This document shows, piece after piece, positions 1 through 7,119 of a DNA stretch of 13,715 nucleotides. Numbering within the stretch: the first letter of the stretch is position 1; every line of letters starts with the position of its first letter. Position numbers and translations under genes: made by a program. Source of the stretch: Nitrososphaerota archaeon (GTDB lineage: Archaea > Thermoproteota > Nitrososphaeria > Nitrososphaerales > Nitrosopumilaceae); contig JADFJY010000023.1 of NCBI GenBank assembly GCA_022565935.1, forward strand, positions 1 to 13,715, given 5' to 3'. A model generated the notes under the pieces. That model had not been told where the DNA came from and made no database searches. It saw only the letters and a list, made by a program, of their open reading frames with translations.

Positions 1-79
1 GTTCTAGTGGACATGCATCCATTGTATCTAAAATGCCATCCATATCAGTATCAAGTTTAGAATCAAGACTGTCTGGACA
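1..79. repeat. Direct repeat, copy 1 (higher-order TSP3 unit)
   Basis: These bases are identical to 616-694. Strong similarity continues on to about 131 versus 746 with only scattered mismatches. The offset is 615 bp, exactly 205 codons, so the duplicated unit stays in frame and covers several TSP3 repeats. The true left end may lie outside the window. Confidence 0.9.
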
Positions 80-1117
80 GCCATCACCATCTTGGAATCC
101 ATTAAATGTCTCTGGTTGATTTGGACATAAATCTAGAATGTCTGGAATGCCATCACCGTCAGTGTCAGCAGTTATTTTGTTGTCTGCTACATAATCAGGA
201 CAACCGTCTTCATCTTGGAATTTGTTATAAGTTTCAGGACTGAAAGGACAAGAATCATTTGGATCTAGAATGCCGTCACCATCAGCATCACCAATTATTT
301 GGTAATCAATACTATCAGGACAACCGTCTTCGTCTTGGAATTTATTATAATTTTCACGGTCTAATGGACAAGCATCTCTATCATCTGGGATTCCATCATA
401 ATCAGAATCAAGTATATCACCTGCAGTTGTACCTTTAACATCTGGACAACCATCAAAGTCTAGATAATCATTATAGTTTTCAGGCTCGTTTAAGCATTGA
501 TCCCATCTATCATCAATTCCATCACCGTCAGTATCTGGGAAAGTGTATGTTGATTCTATTGTATCAACAGAATCAGGACAGCCGTCTTCATCTTCGAACA
601 TGTTGTAAGTTTCAGGTTCTAGTGGACATGCATCCATTGTATCTAAAATGCCATCCATATCAGTATCAAGTTTAGAATCAAGACTGTCTGGACATCCATC
701 ACCATCTAGGAATCCATTGAATGTCTCTGGTTGATTTGGACACAAGTCCATGTAATCAGGATATCCATCACCATCAGAATCAGCAATACCTTTTACATCA
801 ACAGGTGATAAATCAGGACAACCGTCTTCATCTTCGAACATGTTGTAGGTTTCCCTTACAGTTGGACAATTATCTAGATGATCTTGTATTCCATCAAAGT
901 CAGCATCATACCATGGAACAAAGTCTGCAGGACAGCCATCTATGTTGTTACCATATTGTGAATCATAATCTTCAAGAAGATGAGGACATTGATCTAAATT
1001 ATCTGGTACTCCATCTCCATCAGAATCAATTGGTTCAGCAGCATAAACACCACTTGAGAACATACCAATGGTAGAGGTAAGTAAAAGCAAAAATCCTAAA
1101 AGATATTGTTTTTTCAT
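1..1117 (-). CDS. Secreted thrombospondin type 3 (TSP3) repeat protein, C-terminus beyond window
   Basis: The reading frame starts at an ATG at 1117 and stays open for 372 codons to the left edge, so the C-terminus is not seen. Residues 1-26 look like a signal peptide: a Lys pair, a Leu-rich core, then a VYA cleavage site before AEP. The rest is about eight complete TSP3-type repeats. Each has an Asp-rich calcium-loop motif (DxDxDGIxD), then CP, a PETYN-like motif and a closing DGCPD. TSP3 repeats in other proteins bind Ca2+ and are rigid; an extracellular or cell-surface role is inferred, and no anchor is visible. The gene starts 12 nt after the stop of the upstream TSP3 gene, so the two are probably co-transcribed. 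Its first three repeats match the order of those in the neighbour, including an F-V-x-W-Y-D segment, which marks them as tandem paralogues. One repeat has CL in place of CP. Confidence 0.9.
   Translation of the reverse strand, partial: MKKQYLLGFLLLLTSTIGMFSSGVYAAEPIDSDGDGVPDNLDQCPHLLEDYDSQYGNNIDGCPADFVPWYDADFDGIQDHLDNCPTVRETYNMFEDEDGCPDLSPVDVKGIADSDGDGYPDYMDLCPNQPETFNGFLDGDGCPDSLDSKLDTDMDGILDTMDACPLEPETYNMFEDEDGCPDSVDTIESTYTFPDTDGDGIDDRWDQCLNEPENYNDYLDFDGCPDVKGTTAGDILDSDYDGIPDDRDACPLDRENYNKFQDEDGCPDSIDYQIIGDADGDGILDPNDSCPFSPETYNKFQDEDGCPDYVADNKITADTDGDGIPDILDLCPNQPETFNGFQDGDGCPDSLDSKLDTDMDGILDTMDACPLE
616..694. repeat. Direct repeat, copy 2 (higher-order TSP3 unit)
   Basis: This is the partner of bases 1-79, identical over 79 bases at an offset of 615 bp and within the same reading frame. 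It encodes the CPLE to DTDMDGILDTMDA portion of a repeat and part of the next one. Confidence 0.9.
862..901. repeat. 40-bp identical block shared by the two TSP3 genes, copy 1
   Basis: This block is identical over 40 bases to 3250-3289. It encodes the DFDGIQDHLDNCP segment of repeat 2 in both TSP3 proteins. The same position in both proteins supports gene duplication rather than chance similarity. Confidence 0.85.
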
Positions 1118-1129
1118 TTTACGATACTA

Positions 1130-3529
1130 CTAAGGGTCAGGACAGCCGTCGGTGTCTCTATCTCCATCATAATCTTCAGGTTCTAGAGGACACAAGTCAT
1201 AGTCATCAATAATACCATCTAAATCAGCATCATGTTTGTATCTTGATTGTTCTGGAACAATATCTGGACAACCGTCATTATCTTTGTACTTGTTGTAAGT
1301 TTCTGGTTGATTTGGACATAAATCGATCTCATCATTTATGCCATCTCCATCACTATCAATTGTAATATTTCCAGTTGGCACGACATCTGGACAACCGTCA
1401 TAATCAACATATTTGTTCCAAGTTTCGTTTTGTTCTGGACACATGTCCATCACATCTGGAACACCATCACCATCAGAATCAAGTTGAGTGTCATCAATAT
1501 CAGGACAGCCGTCGTCGTCTTGGAATCCATTATAGTTTTCAGCAACTAGAGGACAATCATCATAGACATCATTAATGCCATCATTATCAGAGTCAACTAC
1601 AAATGATTCTAATATAGAGTCTGGACAGCCGTCGTCGTCTTGGAATCTATTGTAAGTTTCTGGAGCAAGTGGACATGCATCAATTGCATCTGGAATTCCA
1701 TCCAAGTCGCGATCAATCGTTGAGATATAATTATCAGGACAGCCGTCTAAATCAAGAATTCCATTATATGTCTCTGGTTGATTTGGACAATGATCTTTGT
1801 AATCATTTATTCCATCACCATCAGTATCTGGAATACTTTTATTATCACTTACAACGTCTGGACAACCGTCTTCATCTTCGAACATGTTGTAAGTTTCAGG
1901 AACTAAAGGACATGCATCATCAGCATCCATAATACCATCAAAGTCTGAATCCATGCTGGTAATATAATCAGGGTAATCTGGACAACCGTCATCGTCTTGG
2001 AAACCGTTGTAACGTTCTCTCTCAAGAGGACATTGATCTAAATGATCTGGAATTCCATCAAAGTCTGAATCAAATTCTAATGGATTGTCAGGACAACCGT
2101 CAGCATCTTGATATCTGTTCCAAGTTTCTGCAGTTGTAGGACATTGATCTAATGAATCTCTAATTCCATCACCGTCAGAATCTAAAACTATTTCATCAGG
2201 ACAGCCGTCTTCATCTTGATATCCATTATACACTTCTGGCTCTAGTGGACATTTATCTTTCAAATCTGAAATATTGTCACCATCAAAGTCAAATGCTGCG
2301 AATTCAGATATACTATCAGGACAGCCGTCTTCATCTTGGAAATTATTGTAAGTCTCTTTAGCAGTTGGGCATTTATCTAAATGATCTGGAACTCCATCCA
2401 AATCTCGGTCACCTGTACCAACAGTGTCAGGACAACCATCTCTATCAAAAACTCCATTAAATGTTTCTGGTTGGGTTGGACACAAGTCTACATAATCATT
2501 AATTCCATCACCATCAGTATCTGGAATTTCTTTATTATCTCTTATAAAATCAGGACAGCCGTCTTCATCTTCGAACATGTTGTAAGTTTCCGGAACTAAA
2601 GGACATTGATCAATACTATTTGGAATTCCATCAAGGTCTGAATCAGTATCACTAGAATAAGGAGGTATGTCTGGACAGCCGTCATCGTCTTGGAAACCGT
2701 TGTATCTTTCAGGTTCGAAAGGACATGCATCATCAGCATCCATAATTCTATCACCATCTGCATCATTTAATGTACCGATAAATGATGGGAGTGAATCTGG
2801 ACAACCATCATAATCTGCAAATCCATTGTAAGTTTCTGGTTGATTAGGACAAATATCGAATTGGTCGGCTATTCCATCACCATCTTTATCATCAAATGAA
2901 GTATCTAATGTGGTATATGGAATACTATCAATGTCAGTAAAAGTAGATTCGCTAATAAAATCAGGGCAACCGTCTTCATCTTGAAATCTATTGTAAGTTT
3001 CTGCACTTAACGGACATTCATCAATAGCATCTGGAATTCCATCCAAGTCTCTGTCACCTACAGGAGCAGTATCAGGACAGCCGTCTCTATCTTGGAATCC
3101 ATTAAATGTCTCTGGTTGATTTGGACATAGATCTTTAGTATCAACAATACCATCACCATCAGAATCAGGTAATCCACCTTTTCCACCTTCAGGAGATACA
3201 TCAGGACAGCCGTCATCGTCTTGGTATCCATTATAGTTTTCTGGAACATTTGGACAATTATCTAGATGATCTTGTATTCCATCAAAGTCTTCATCGTACC
3301 ATGCAACAAAGGTTGATGGACAGCCATCAACTACTCCCTCATAATCTTCTTTCAAATTTGGACATAAATCCACAGAATCTTCAACACCATCATTATCAAA
3401 GTCTTGAGCAGCAAAAGTATAGGATATAGGCATGCTAGTTAGTGTAGCAAAAAGCAAAAATAGGAATGATATAGTATGTATATTTTTCAATGCTAAAATT
3501 ACCTTGGGGATCCAGTAAATAAACCTCAC
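1130..3529 (-). CDS. Large secreted TSP3-repeat protein (19 repeats)
   Basis: This 799-residue protein is a signal sequence followed by 19 TSP3-type repeats, ending on the last DGCPDP with no extra domain. The repeat core is DxDxDGIxDxxDxCPxxPETYNxFQDxDGCPD, with two Cys about 16 residues apart, as expected for disulfide-braced, Ca2+-loaded TSP3 units. A longer acidic linker lies after repeat 4. No transmembrane helix, sortase-like signal or catalytic domain follows, so a soluble or S-layer-associated surface protein is inferred. The start is uncertain. GTG at 3529 lies about 31 nt after a TATA-like CTTAAAAC. A TTG at 3490 would give a more typical signal peptide (MKNIHTISFLF...) with an AAGGT sequence about 10 nt before it. 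The gene is divergent from taw1 and heads a probable two-gene unit with the next TSP3 gene. Confidence 0.9.
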   Translation of the reverse strand: MRFIYWIPKVILALKNIHTISFLFLLFATLTSMPISYTFAAQDFDNDGVEDSVDLCPNLKEDYEGVVDGCPSTFVAWYDEDFDGIQDHLDNCPNVPENYNGYQDDDGCPDVSPEGGKGGLPDSDGDGIVDTKDLCPNQPETFNGFQDRDGCPDTAPVGDRDLDGIPDAIDECPLSAETYNRFQDEDGCPDFISESTFTDIDSIPYTTLDTSFDDKDGDGIADQFDICPNQPETYNGFADYDGCPDSLPSFIGTLNDADGDRIMDADDACPFEPERYNGFQDDDGCPDIPPYSSDTDSDLDGIPNSIDQCPLVPETYNMFEDEDGCPDFIRDNKEIPDTDGDGINDYVDLCPTQPETFNGVFDRDGCPDTVGTGDRDLDGVPDHLDKCPTAKETYNNFQDEDGCPDSISEFAAFDFDGDNISDLKDKCPLEPEVYNGYQDEDGCPDEIVLDSDGDGIRDSLDQCPTTAETWNRYQDADGCPDNPLEFDSDFDGIPDHLDQCPLERERYNGFQDDDGCPDYPDYITSMDSDFDGIMDADDACPLVPETYNMFEDEDGCPDVVSDNKSIPDTDGDGINDYKDHCPNQPETYNGILDLDGCPDNYISTIDRDLDGIPDAIDACPLAPETYNRFQDDDGCPDSILESFVVDSDNDGINDVYDDCPLVAENYNGFQDDDGCPDIDDTQLDSDGDGVPDVMDMCPEQNETWNKYVDYDGCPDVVPTGNITIDSDGDGINDEIDLCPNQPETYNKYKDNDGCPDIVPEQSRYKHDADLDGIIDDYDLCPLEPEDYDGDRDTDGCPDP
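3250..3289. repeat. 40-bp identical block shared by the two TSP3 genes, copy 2
   Basis: This is the partner of 862-901, located in the N-terminal part of the 799-residue TSP3 protein. Confidence 0.85.
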
Positions 3530-3556
3530 TCTAGAATCGACTCAAAATTGTAATAG

Positions 3557-3564
3557 GTTTTAAG
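3557..3564 (-). promoter_or_regulatory. Putative TATA box for the TSP3 gene pair
   Basis: On the minus strand this reads CTTAAAAC in an AT-rich stretch. It is about 31 nt before the GTG at 3529, giving an almost leaderless transcript from that start or a leader of about 45 nt to the TTG at 3490. It was called by position and composition only. Confidence 0.35.
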
Positions 3565-3595
3565 AAAAATTTCCATGATGTACAAAAACTCGATC

Positions 3596-3605
3596 AATTT
3601 AAGTA
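3596..3605 (+). promoter_or_regulatory. Putative TATA box for taw1
   Basis: AATTTAAGTA is centred about 27 nt before the ATG at 3628, the spacing expected for a leaderless archaeal transcript. No Shine-Dalgarno-like sequence precedes the ATG, which agrees with this. Confidence 0.5.
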
Positions 3606-3627
3606 AACAAAAACTAGAATAGAATTC

Positions 3628-4656
3628 ATGAGTTGCTCTGCCGAAACAGTTGAAGAAGATGATCGTTTAATTCAGATAAAACCTGCAATAGCAAAGCAAT
3701 TAAAAAAAGCAAAGTATGGAATTGCTGATCATGCTACAGTTGCATTATGTCATTGGACAAAAAAATCATTCAAACATGAAGGAGATTGCTACAAACACAA
3801 GTTTTATGGAATTTCAACCCATGGATGTATGGAGTTTTCCCCAGCTGGAATGCATTGTGAAAATCGTTGTGTATATTGTTGGAGACCAATGGAGTTTTAT
3901 GATTCATTAAAAATGGATCCAAAACAAGTTGCAGAGCCTGAAGTGATCTTAACAAAATTGATGATTGAAAGAAAAGAACTGATTAATGGATATTACGGAG
4001 ATTCAAGAAATGATAAACAAAGATTAGATGAATCATTATTACCTAGTCATTATTCAATTTCACTTTCTGGTGAACCAACAATGTATCCAAAGTTACCAGA
4101 ACTAATCAAATATCTACACTCACTTAAAGCAACAAAATCAACTTTTCTTGTAACTAATGGACAAGAACCAGATATGATACAAAGACTACAAGATGAAGAT
4201 GCATTACCAACACAATTGTACTTGTCAACAAATGCTGCAGACTATGAATCATTTAAGAGAATAAACAGACCAAAATATGATGATTCATGGGAAAGATGGA
4301 ATAGAACTCTTTCAATGTTAAAACATTTGAAAACAAGAACAGTTCTAAGAATTACTCTGATTAGAGACTATAATGACATAAAAGAAATGATTCCAGTATT
4401 TGCTGAAATGGTTAGAAAAGCTAGTCCACACTTTATTGAAATAAAATCATACATGCATATTGGTCGTTCAACTAACAGATTAGAACATTCTAACATGTTA
4501 GAAATGGAAGAAATAAAAAATTTTAGTGAACAGGTTTCAAAACAAAGTAAGATATTTTCAGTAATGGATGAAAGTTTTGTTTCAAGAATTTCAGTTTTGC
4601 AGAATAATGAGCGATTAATTGAACGCTATATTCCTACTTGTGTAAATACCAATTAG
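3628..4656 (+). CDS. taw1: tRNA 4-demethylwyosine synthase (Taw1/TYW1-type radical SAM enzyme)
   Basis: Taw1 uses S-adenosylmethionine and pyruvate to turn N1-methylguanosine-37 of tRNA-Phe into 4-demethylwyosine, the tricyclic core of archaeal wyosine bases. The radical-SAM cluster motif is C77-x3-C81-x2-C84, followed by a WRP segment. Three upstream Cys at 41, 54 and 67, spaced 13 and 13, match the pattern that binds the second [4Fe-4S] cluster in archaeal Taw1. The SLSGEPTMYPKLPELI segment is the usual strand-2/GEP region of the SAM barrel. At 342 residues it has the archaeal length and lacks the N-terminal flavodoxin domain of eukaryotic TYW1. It is divergent from the TSP3 genes and overlaps the convergent pyrophosphatase gene by 23 bp. 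The Trm5-type methyltransferase that makes its substrate is not in this window. Confidence 0.95.
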   Translation: MSCSAETVEEDDRLIQIKPAIAKQLKKAKYGIADHATVALCHWTKKSFKHEGDCYKHKFYGISTHGCMEFSPAGMHCENRCVYCWRPMEFYDSLKMDPKQVAEPEVILTKLMIERKELINGYYGDSRNDKQRLDESLLPSHYSISLSGEPTMYPKLPELIKYLHSLKATKSTFLVTNGQEPDMIQRLQDEDALPTQLYLSTNAADYESFKRINRPKYDDSWERWNRTLSMLKHLKTRTVLRITLIRDYNDIKEMIPVFAEMVRKASPHFIEIKSYMHIGRSTNRLEHSNMLEMEEIKNFSEQVSKQSKIFSVMDESFVSRISVLQNNERLIERYIPTCVNTN

Positions 4657-5182
4657 TAAATTTTTTTAGTGCTTTGTATCTGTGTGATAATTCATTTTTG
4701 CTATTCATTTCAGCAAACGTTTTTCTGGAATTTTTTGGAATAAAGATTGGATCGTATCCCCAACCTTTTCCTTTTTGTGAATGTGATATTGTACCATCAA
4801 GTTTTGCATGAAAGGATTGTATAATTTTTTTATCGTAATAACTAATAATTGAAACAAACTTTGCCTTTCTATTATTTTGTAAGAGATCAAGAATTCCTTT
4901 GTTGCCGATTGTTTTGAAAACATATGATGAATACGGACCTGGAAATCCACAAAGTGAATCAATGAACAAACCATCATCTTCAATTATTACAGGTTTTTTG
5001 CATTTTGCAAATGCATCTTTTGCTTTTTTTGATGCAATATCTTTAAGTGAATTTGATTGAATCTCTTCTAAATCAAATTTAAAAAAACCAAGTTTTATTC
5101 CAAAGGAATCTAGAATCTTTTTTGCCTCTTGGTATTTGTATCTATTTGAGGATACGAAAAATAGATCAAATGACTGCTGCAT
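4634..5182 (-). CDS. rdgB: XTP/dITP pyrophosphatase (RdgB/HAM1 family)
   Basis: This family hydrolyses deaminated purine nucleotides (ITP, dITP, XTP) to monophosphates and keeps them out of RNA and DNA. With the ATG at 5182 the protein is 182 residues, a normal length. Visible motifs are SSNRYK at 11-16 (the N-terminal SxNxxK phosphate loop), EDDGL at 68-72 (acidic metal/substrate residues), GFPGPYSS at 79-86, GWGYDPIF at 140-147 and SHR at 166-168. A TTG at 5200 would add six residues, but family alignment and codon preference favour the ATG. The start overlaps the end of bud32 by 17 bp, so the two are translationally coupled; bud32-HAM1 neighbourhood is common in archaea. The 3' end overlaps taw1 tail to tail by 23 bp. 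Confidence 0.92.
   Translation of the reverse strand: MQQSFDLFFVSSNRYKYQEAKKILDSFGIKLGFFKFDLEEIQSNSLKDIASKKAKDAFAKCKKPVIIEDDGLFIDSLCGFPGPYSSYVFKTIGNKGILDLLQNNRKAKFVSIISYYDKKIIQSFHAKLDGTISHSQKGKGWGYDPIFIPKNSRKTFAEMNSKNELSHRYKALKKFTNWYLHK
4660..4669 (+). terminator. Possible T-tract terminator for taw1
   Basis: A run of seven T lies a few bases after the taw1 stop, inside the 3' end of the opposing gene. Archaeal RNA polymerase terminates at such tracts. This is based on composition only. Confidence 0.35.
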
Positions 5183-5792
5183 ATCTACCACGACTTTCAA
5201 TTTCTGAAACTAGTTTTGTGATCTTAACATAATTTGCATTTCCAACTATAGATTTGTAACCATTCAAGAAATTTTTCCAAGTTGATTCCATGATTTTTGC
5301 ATGAGCACTGTTAAGAATTTCTTTAATTAATCTCAAATCAACTGCGTGATCTTCAGGTTTTATTGTATTTTGAGATAATCCAAAATCAATTACAAAAACA
5401 GTGTTTTGAAAAAAGATAAAGTTTGATGTTGTCAAATCTCCATGCATGATTCCATTTTTGTGAAGCATTCCAACTAACTTTCCAATTTCTTTGGATAATT
5501 CAACAATTTTTAATTCAGGTAAATCATGAACTGGTTTTCCAGGAATTTCTTGCATTACAATTAAGGCTTTTTTCAAGTTTACAAAGTAAACAAGAGGTGT
5601 AGGAATTCCAAATGACTTTACTTGAGATAATATTTGAGATTCTTTAATTGTTCTTTGTTTACGTATTTTTAAATCAAGAGAAGCGTTACGATAATTTTTT
5701 ATTTTTCTAATTTTAAGAATTGCTTTTGAATTTTGCCATTTAAATTCATAAATGTCAGCTTCTGCTCCTTTTTTTCTTAATTTCATTAACAT
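5166..5792 (-). CDS. bud32: KEOPS complex kinase/ATPase Bud32
   Basis: Bud32 is the small atypical protein kinase of KEOPS, the complex that makes t6A at position 37 of ANN-decoding tRNAs; its ATPase activity supports Kae1. The 208 residues hold a short kinase fold: a KGAEA loop at 8-12 in place of the Gly-rich loop, the ATP-binding Lys at 27, Glu at 51, the catalytic loop HGDLTTSN at 117-124 with Asp119, and DFG at 136-138. There is no extra domain, so this is a stand-alone Bud32 and not the Kae1-Bud32 fusion found in some archaea. The ATG at 5792 is used; a second ATG two codons on is possible. Its start is only 31 bp from a divergent small gene, so it probably has its own leaderless promoter despite lying downstream of kae1. 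Confidence 0.93.
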   Translation of the reverse strand: MLMKLRKKGAEADIYEFKWQNSKAILKIRKIKNYRNASLDLKIRKQRTIKESQILSQVKSFGIPTPLVYFVNLKKALIVMQEIPGKPVHDLPELKIVELSKEIGKLVGMLHKNGIMHGDLTTSNFIFFQNTVFVIDFGLSQNTIKPEDHAVDLRLIKEILNSAHAKIMESTWKNFLNGYKSIVGNANYVKITKLVSEIESRGRYAAVI

Positions 5793-5823
5793 TATATCTA
5801 AAGGGATTCAATAAAAATTAATC
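5793..5823. promoter_or_regulatory. Compact divergent promoter between bud32 and a small plus-strand gene
   Basis: Only 31 bp separate the two start codons. On the plus strand TTATATC at 5792-5798 lies about 29 nt before the ATG at 5824. On the minus strand an AATTTTTATT-type box around 5811-5819 lies about 23-26 nt before the bud32 ATG. Each TATA-like element would therefore sit on top of the other gene's start region, implying leaderless and mutually interfering promoters. This comes from position and composition only. Confidence 0.4.
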
Positions 5824-6141
5824 ATGGAAGAAGGAGAAAAAAAAATAAAACAAGAAGATTGTAATGAAGATAATTTAGGTTCAGGAATTTTAACATTAAC
5901 TAACAAGAGATTAGCATTTGATAAAGCAAGAGCAAGATTGATGGATTTTTCTAAACACATTGGTGATACTATATTGGATATTTCATTAGAGAATGTAACC
6001 AAAACATGGAAAGAAGGATTGCTAATTAAAAAAGTATGTTTTACAGCAAAGATAGGAAATGATGAACAAACTTACAAGTTTGGTGTTTTCAGTACAAAAA
6101 GTTGGCTCAAAAGTATTGATGAGGCAATTAAAAATCAATAA
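5824..6141 (+). CDS. Small conserved-looking protein with a PH/GRAM-like pattern
   Basis: The protein has 105 residues and its function is not known to me. The first 15 or so residues are charged. The rest follows the strand pattern of GRAM/bacterial-PH domains: G-I-L-T-L-T-N-K-R-L-A-F at 20-31, an I-S-L-E-N-V strand near 53-58, a W-K-E-G-L-L-I-K-K hairpin, and a closing helix with W-L-K-S-I-D-E-A-I. No signal peptide or membrane segment is visible, so it is cytosolic and possibly binds a lipid or protein. It sits in the opposite orientation between kae1 and bud32, overlapping the kae1 3' end by 7 bp and starting 31 bp from bud32. Codon use matches its neighbours. The PH/GRAM call is a pattern impression and would need a profile search. 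Confidence 0.7.
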   Translation: MEEGEKKIKQEDCNEDNLGSGILTLTNKRLAFDKARARLMDFSKHIGDTILDISLENVTKTWKEGLLIKKVCFTAKIGNDEQTYKFGVFSTKSWLKSIDEAIKNQ

Positions 6142-7118
6142 TCTACTTTAACTGAATCTAATCTCCAAGATTGTATAACCAAAGTATCTTTTAGTAAAGC
6201 ACCTTGTTTGACTTCTGATTCTAAAAGTCCAGTCCAACATATTTGACTTCCACAATCTCCAGCATATTGTATCGGAATTGCAAAGAACTTAGATCCATGT
6301 CGTTTACATACATCTTGAAGCATATCAGATAGTCGTTTGTTAGCTGCAACACCACCTACTATCAACAATTCTTTTTTGCCTGTAAATGACAAAGCACGCT
6401 CTACAACTTCACTAATCATTGCAAAAGCAGTTTCTTGAAGTGAATAACATGCATCAATTTTACTTTTCTTTGCAATAGATTTTGTAGCTGATAATAAACC
6501 TGAAAAAGAAACATCATTTCCTTTTACTGAATATGGTAGTGTTACATAGTTAGAAGATAAGGATGCTAATTCTTCTATATTTTTTCCACATGGTGAAGCA
6601 AATCCAATAGATCTCCCAAATTGATCAAGTAATTGACCCAACGTAATATCTAAAGTTTCACCAAAAACTCTCCACTGTTTATTAAGAAATGCCAGAAGCA
6701 TTGTATGTCCTCCAGATACTAAAAGTACCAAAGGATTAGTTGCACCTGTAAGAAGTTTTCCTAATTCAATATGACCAATTGCGTGATTGACAGGATAAAT
6801 TGGAATTTTATAAAATGAGGCTAAAGATCTTGCAACAACTGCACCAACACGTAAACATGGACCTAATCCAGGACCTGCAGCATAAGAAATAAGATTAAGA
6901 TCTTTGATTGTAATATTTGCCTCTTTAAGACATTCAAACAATACTGAAGAACTATTCTCAATATGATGACGTGATGCTTCTCTAGGATGAATTCCTTCTC
7001 CATCTGCAGGACGATAAATTTTTCGTACATCAGAAAGAATTTTTCCTTTCTTTCCTTTTTTCTCAATTATAGCACAAGAAAAAGTATGTGCAGTACTTTC
7101 AATTCCTAAACCTAGCAT
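6135..7118 (-). CDS. kae1: KEOPS catalytic subunit Kae1 (TsaD family, t6A synthesis)
   Basis: Kae1 transfers the threonylcarbamoyl group from TC-AMP to A37 of tRNA. The 327-residue length is typical for archaea. Family marks include GIESTAHTF at 5-13, HPREASRHH at 44-52, the metal-binding HxxxH pair H112/H116, VSGGHT, a VGGVAAN segment, and YAGD near the C-terminus whose Asp completes the metal site. The usual Asn after that Asp is Cys here (GDCG rather than GDNG). The ATG at 7118 follows the stop of the YchF-type gene by one base and has a good Shine-Dalgarno-like AGAGGA inside that gene's end, so the two are co-transcribed. The 3' end overlaps the opposing small gene by 7 bp. Pcc1 and Cgi121, the other KEOPS subunits, are not in the window. 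Confidence 0.96.
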   Translation of the reverse strand: MLGLGIESTAHTFSCAIIEKKGKKGKILSDVRKIYRPADGEGIHPREASRHHIENSSSVLFECLKEANITIKDLNLISYAAGPGLGPCLRVGAVVARSLASFYKIPIYPVNHAIGHIELGKLLTGATNPLVLLVSGGHTMLLAFLNKQWRVFGETLDITLGQLLDQFGRSIGFASPCGKNIEELASLSSNYVTLPYSVKGNDVSFSGLLSATKSIAKKSKIDACYSLQETAFAMISEVVERALSFTGKKELLIVGGVAANKRLSDMLQDVCKRHGSKFFAIPIQYAGDCGSQICWTGLLESEVKQGALLKDTLVIQSWRLDSVKVDY

Positions 7119-7119
7119 T

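Noticed and set aside
721..1932. Plus-strand open frames rich in His, Gln and Leu (721-1074, 1375-1575, 1669-1932)
   Set aside because: They are antisense shadows of the Asp/Gly/Pro-rich TSP3 codons, with low-complexity composition, no promoter and no recognisable domain.
1..3500. Regularly spaced repeats resembling a CRISPR array
   Set aside because: The periodicity is about 100-130 bp with variable repeats, it translates in one frame to TSP3 calcium-binding repeats, and there are no short identical direct repeats with unique spacers or cas genes.
3571..3600. C/D-box-like ATGATG in the taw1 upstream gap as a possible small guide RNA
   Set aside because: No matching D box or C'/D' pair lies at a suitable distance, and the same short word occurs elsewhere by chance.
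5166..7118. Split Kae1-Bud32 fusion gene broken by insertion
   Set aside because: Both proteins have complete ends of normal length, and separate genes are common in archaea. The small gene between them is a proper ORF in its own right, not a linker remnant.
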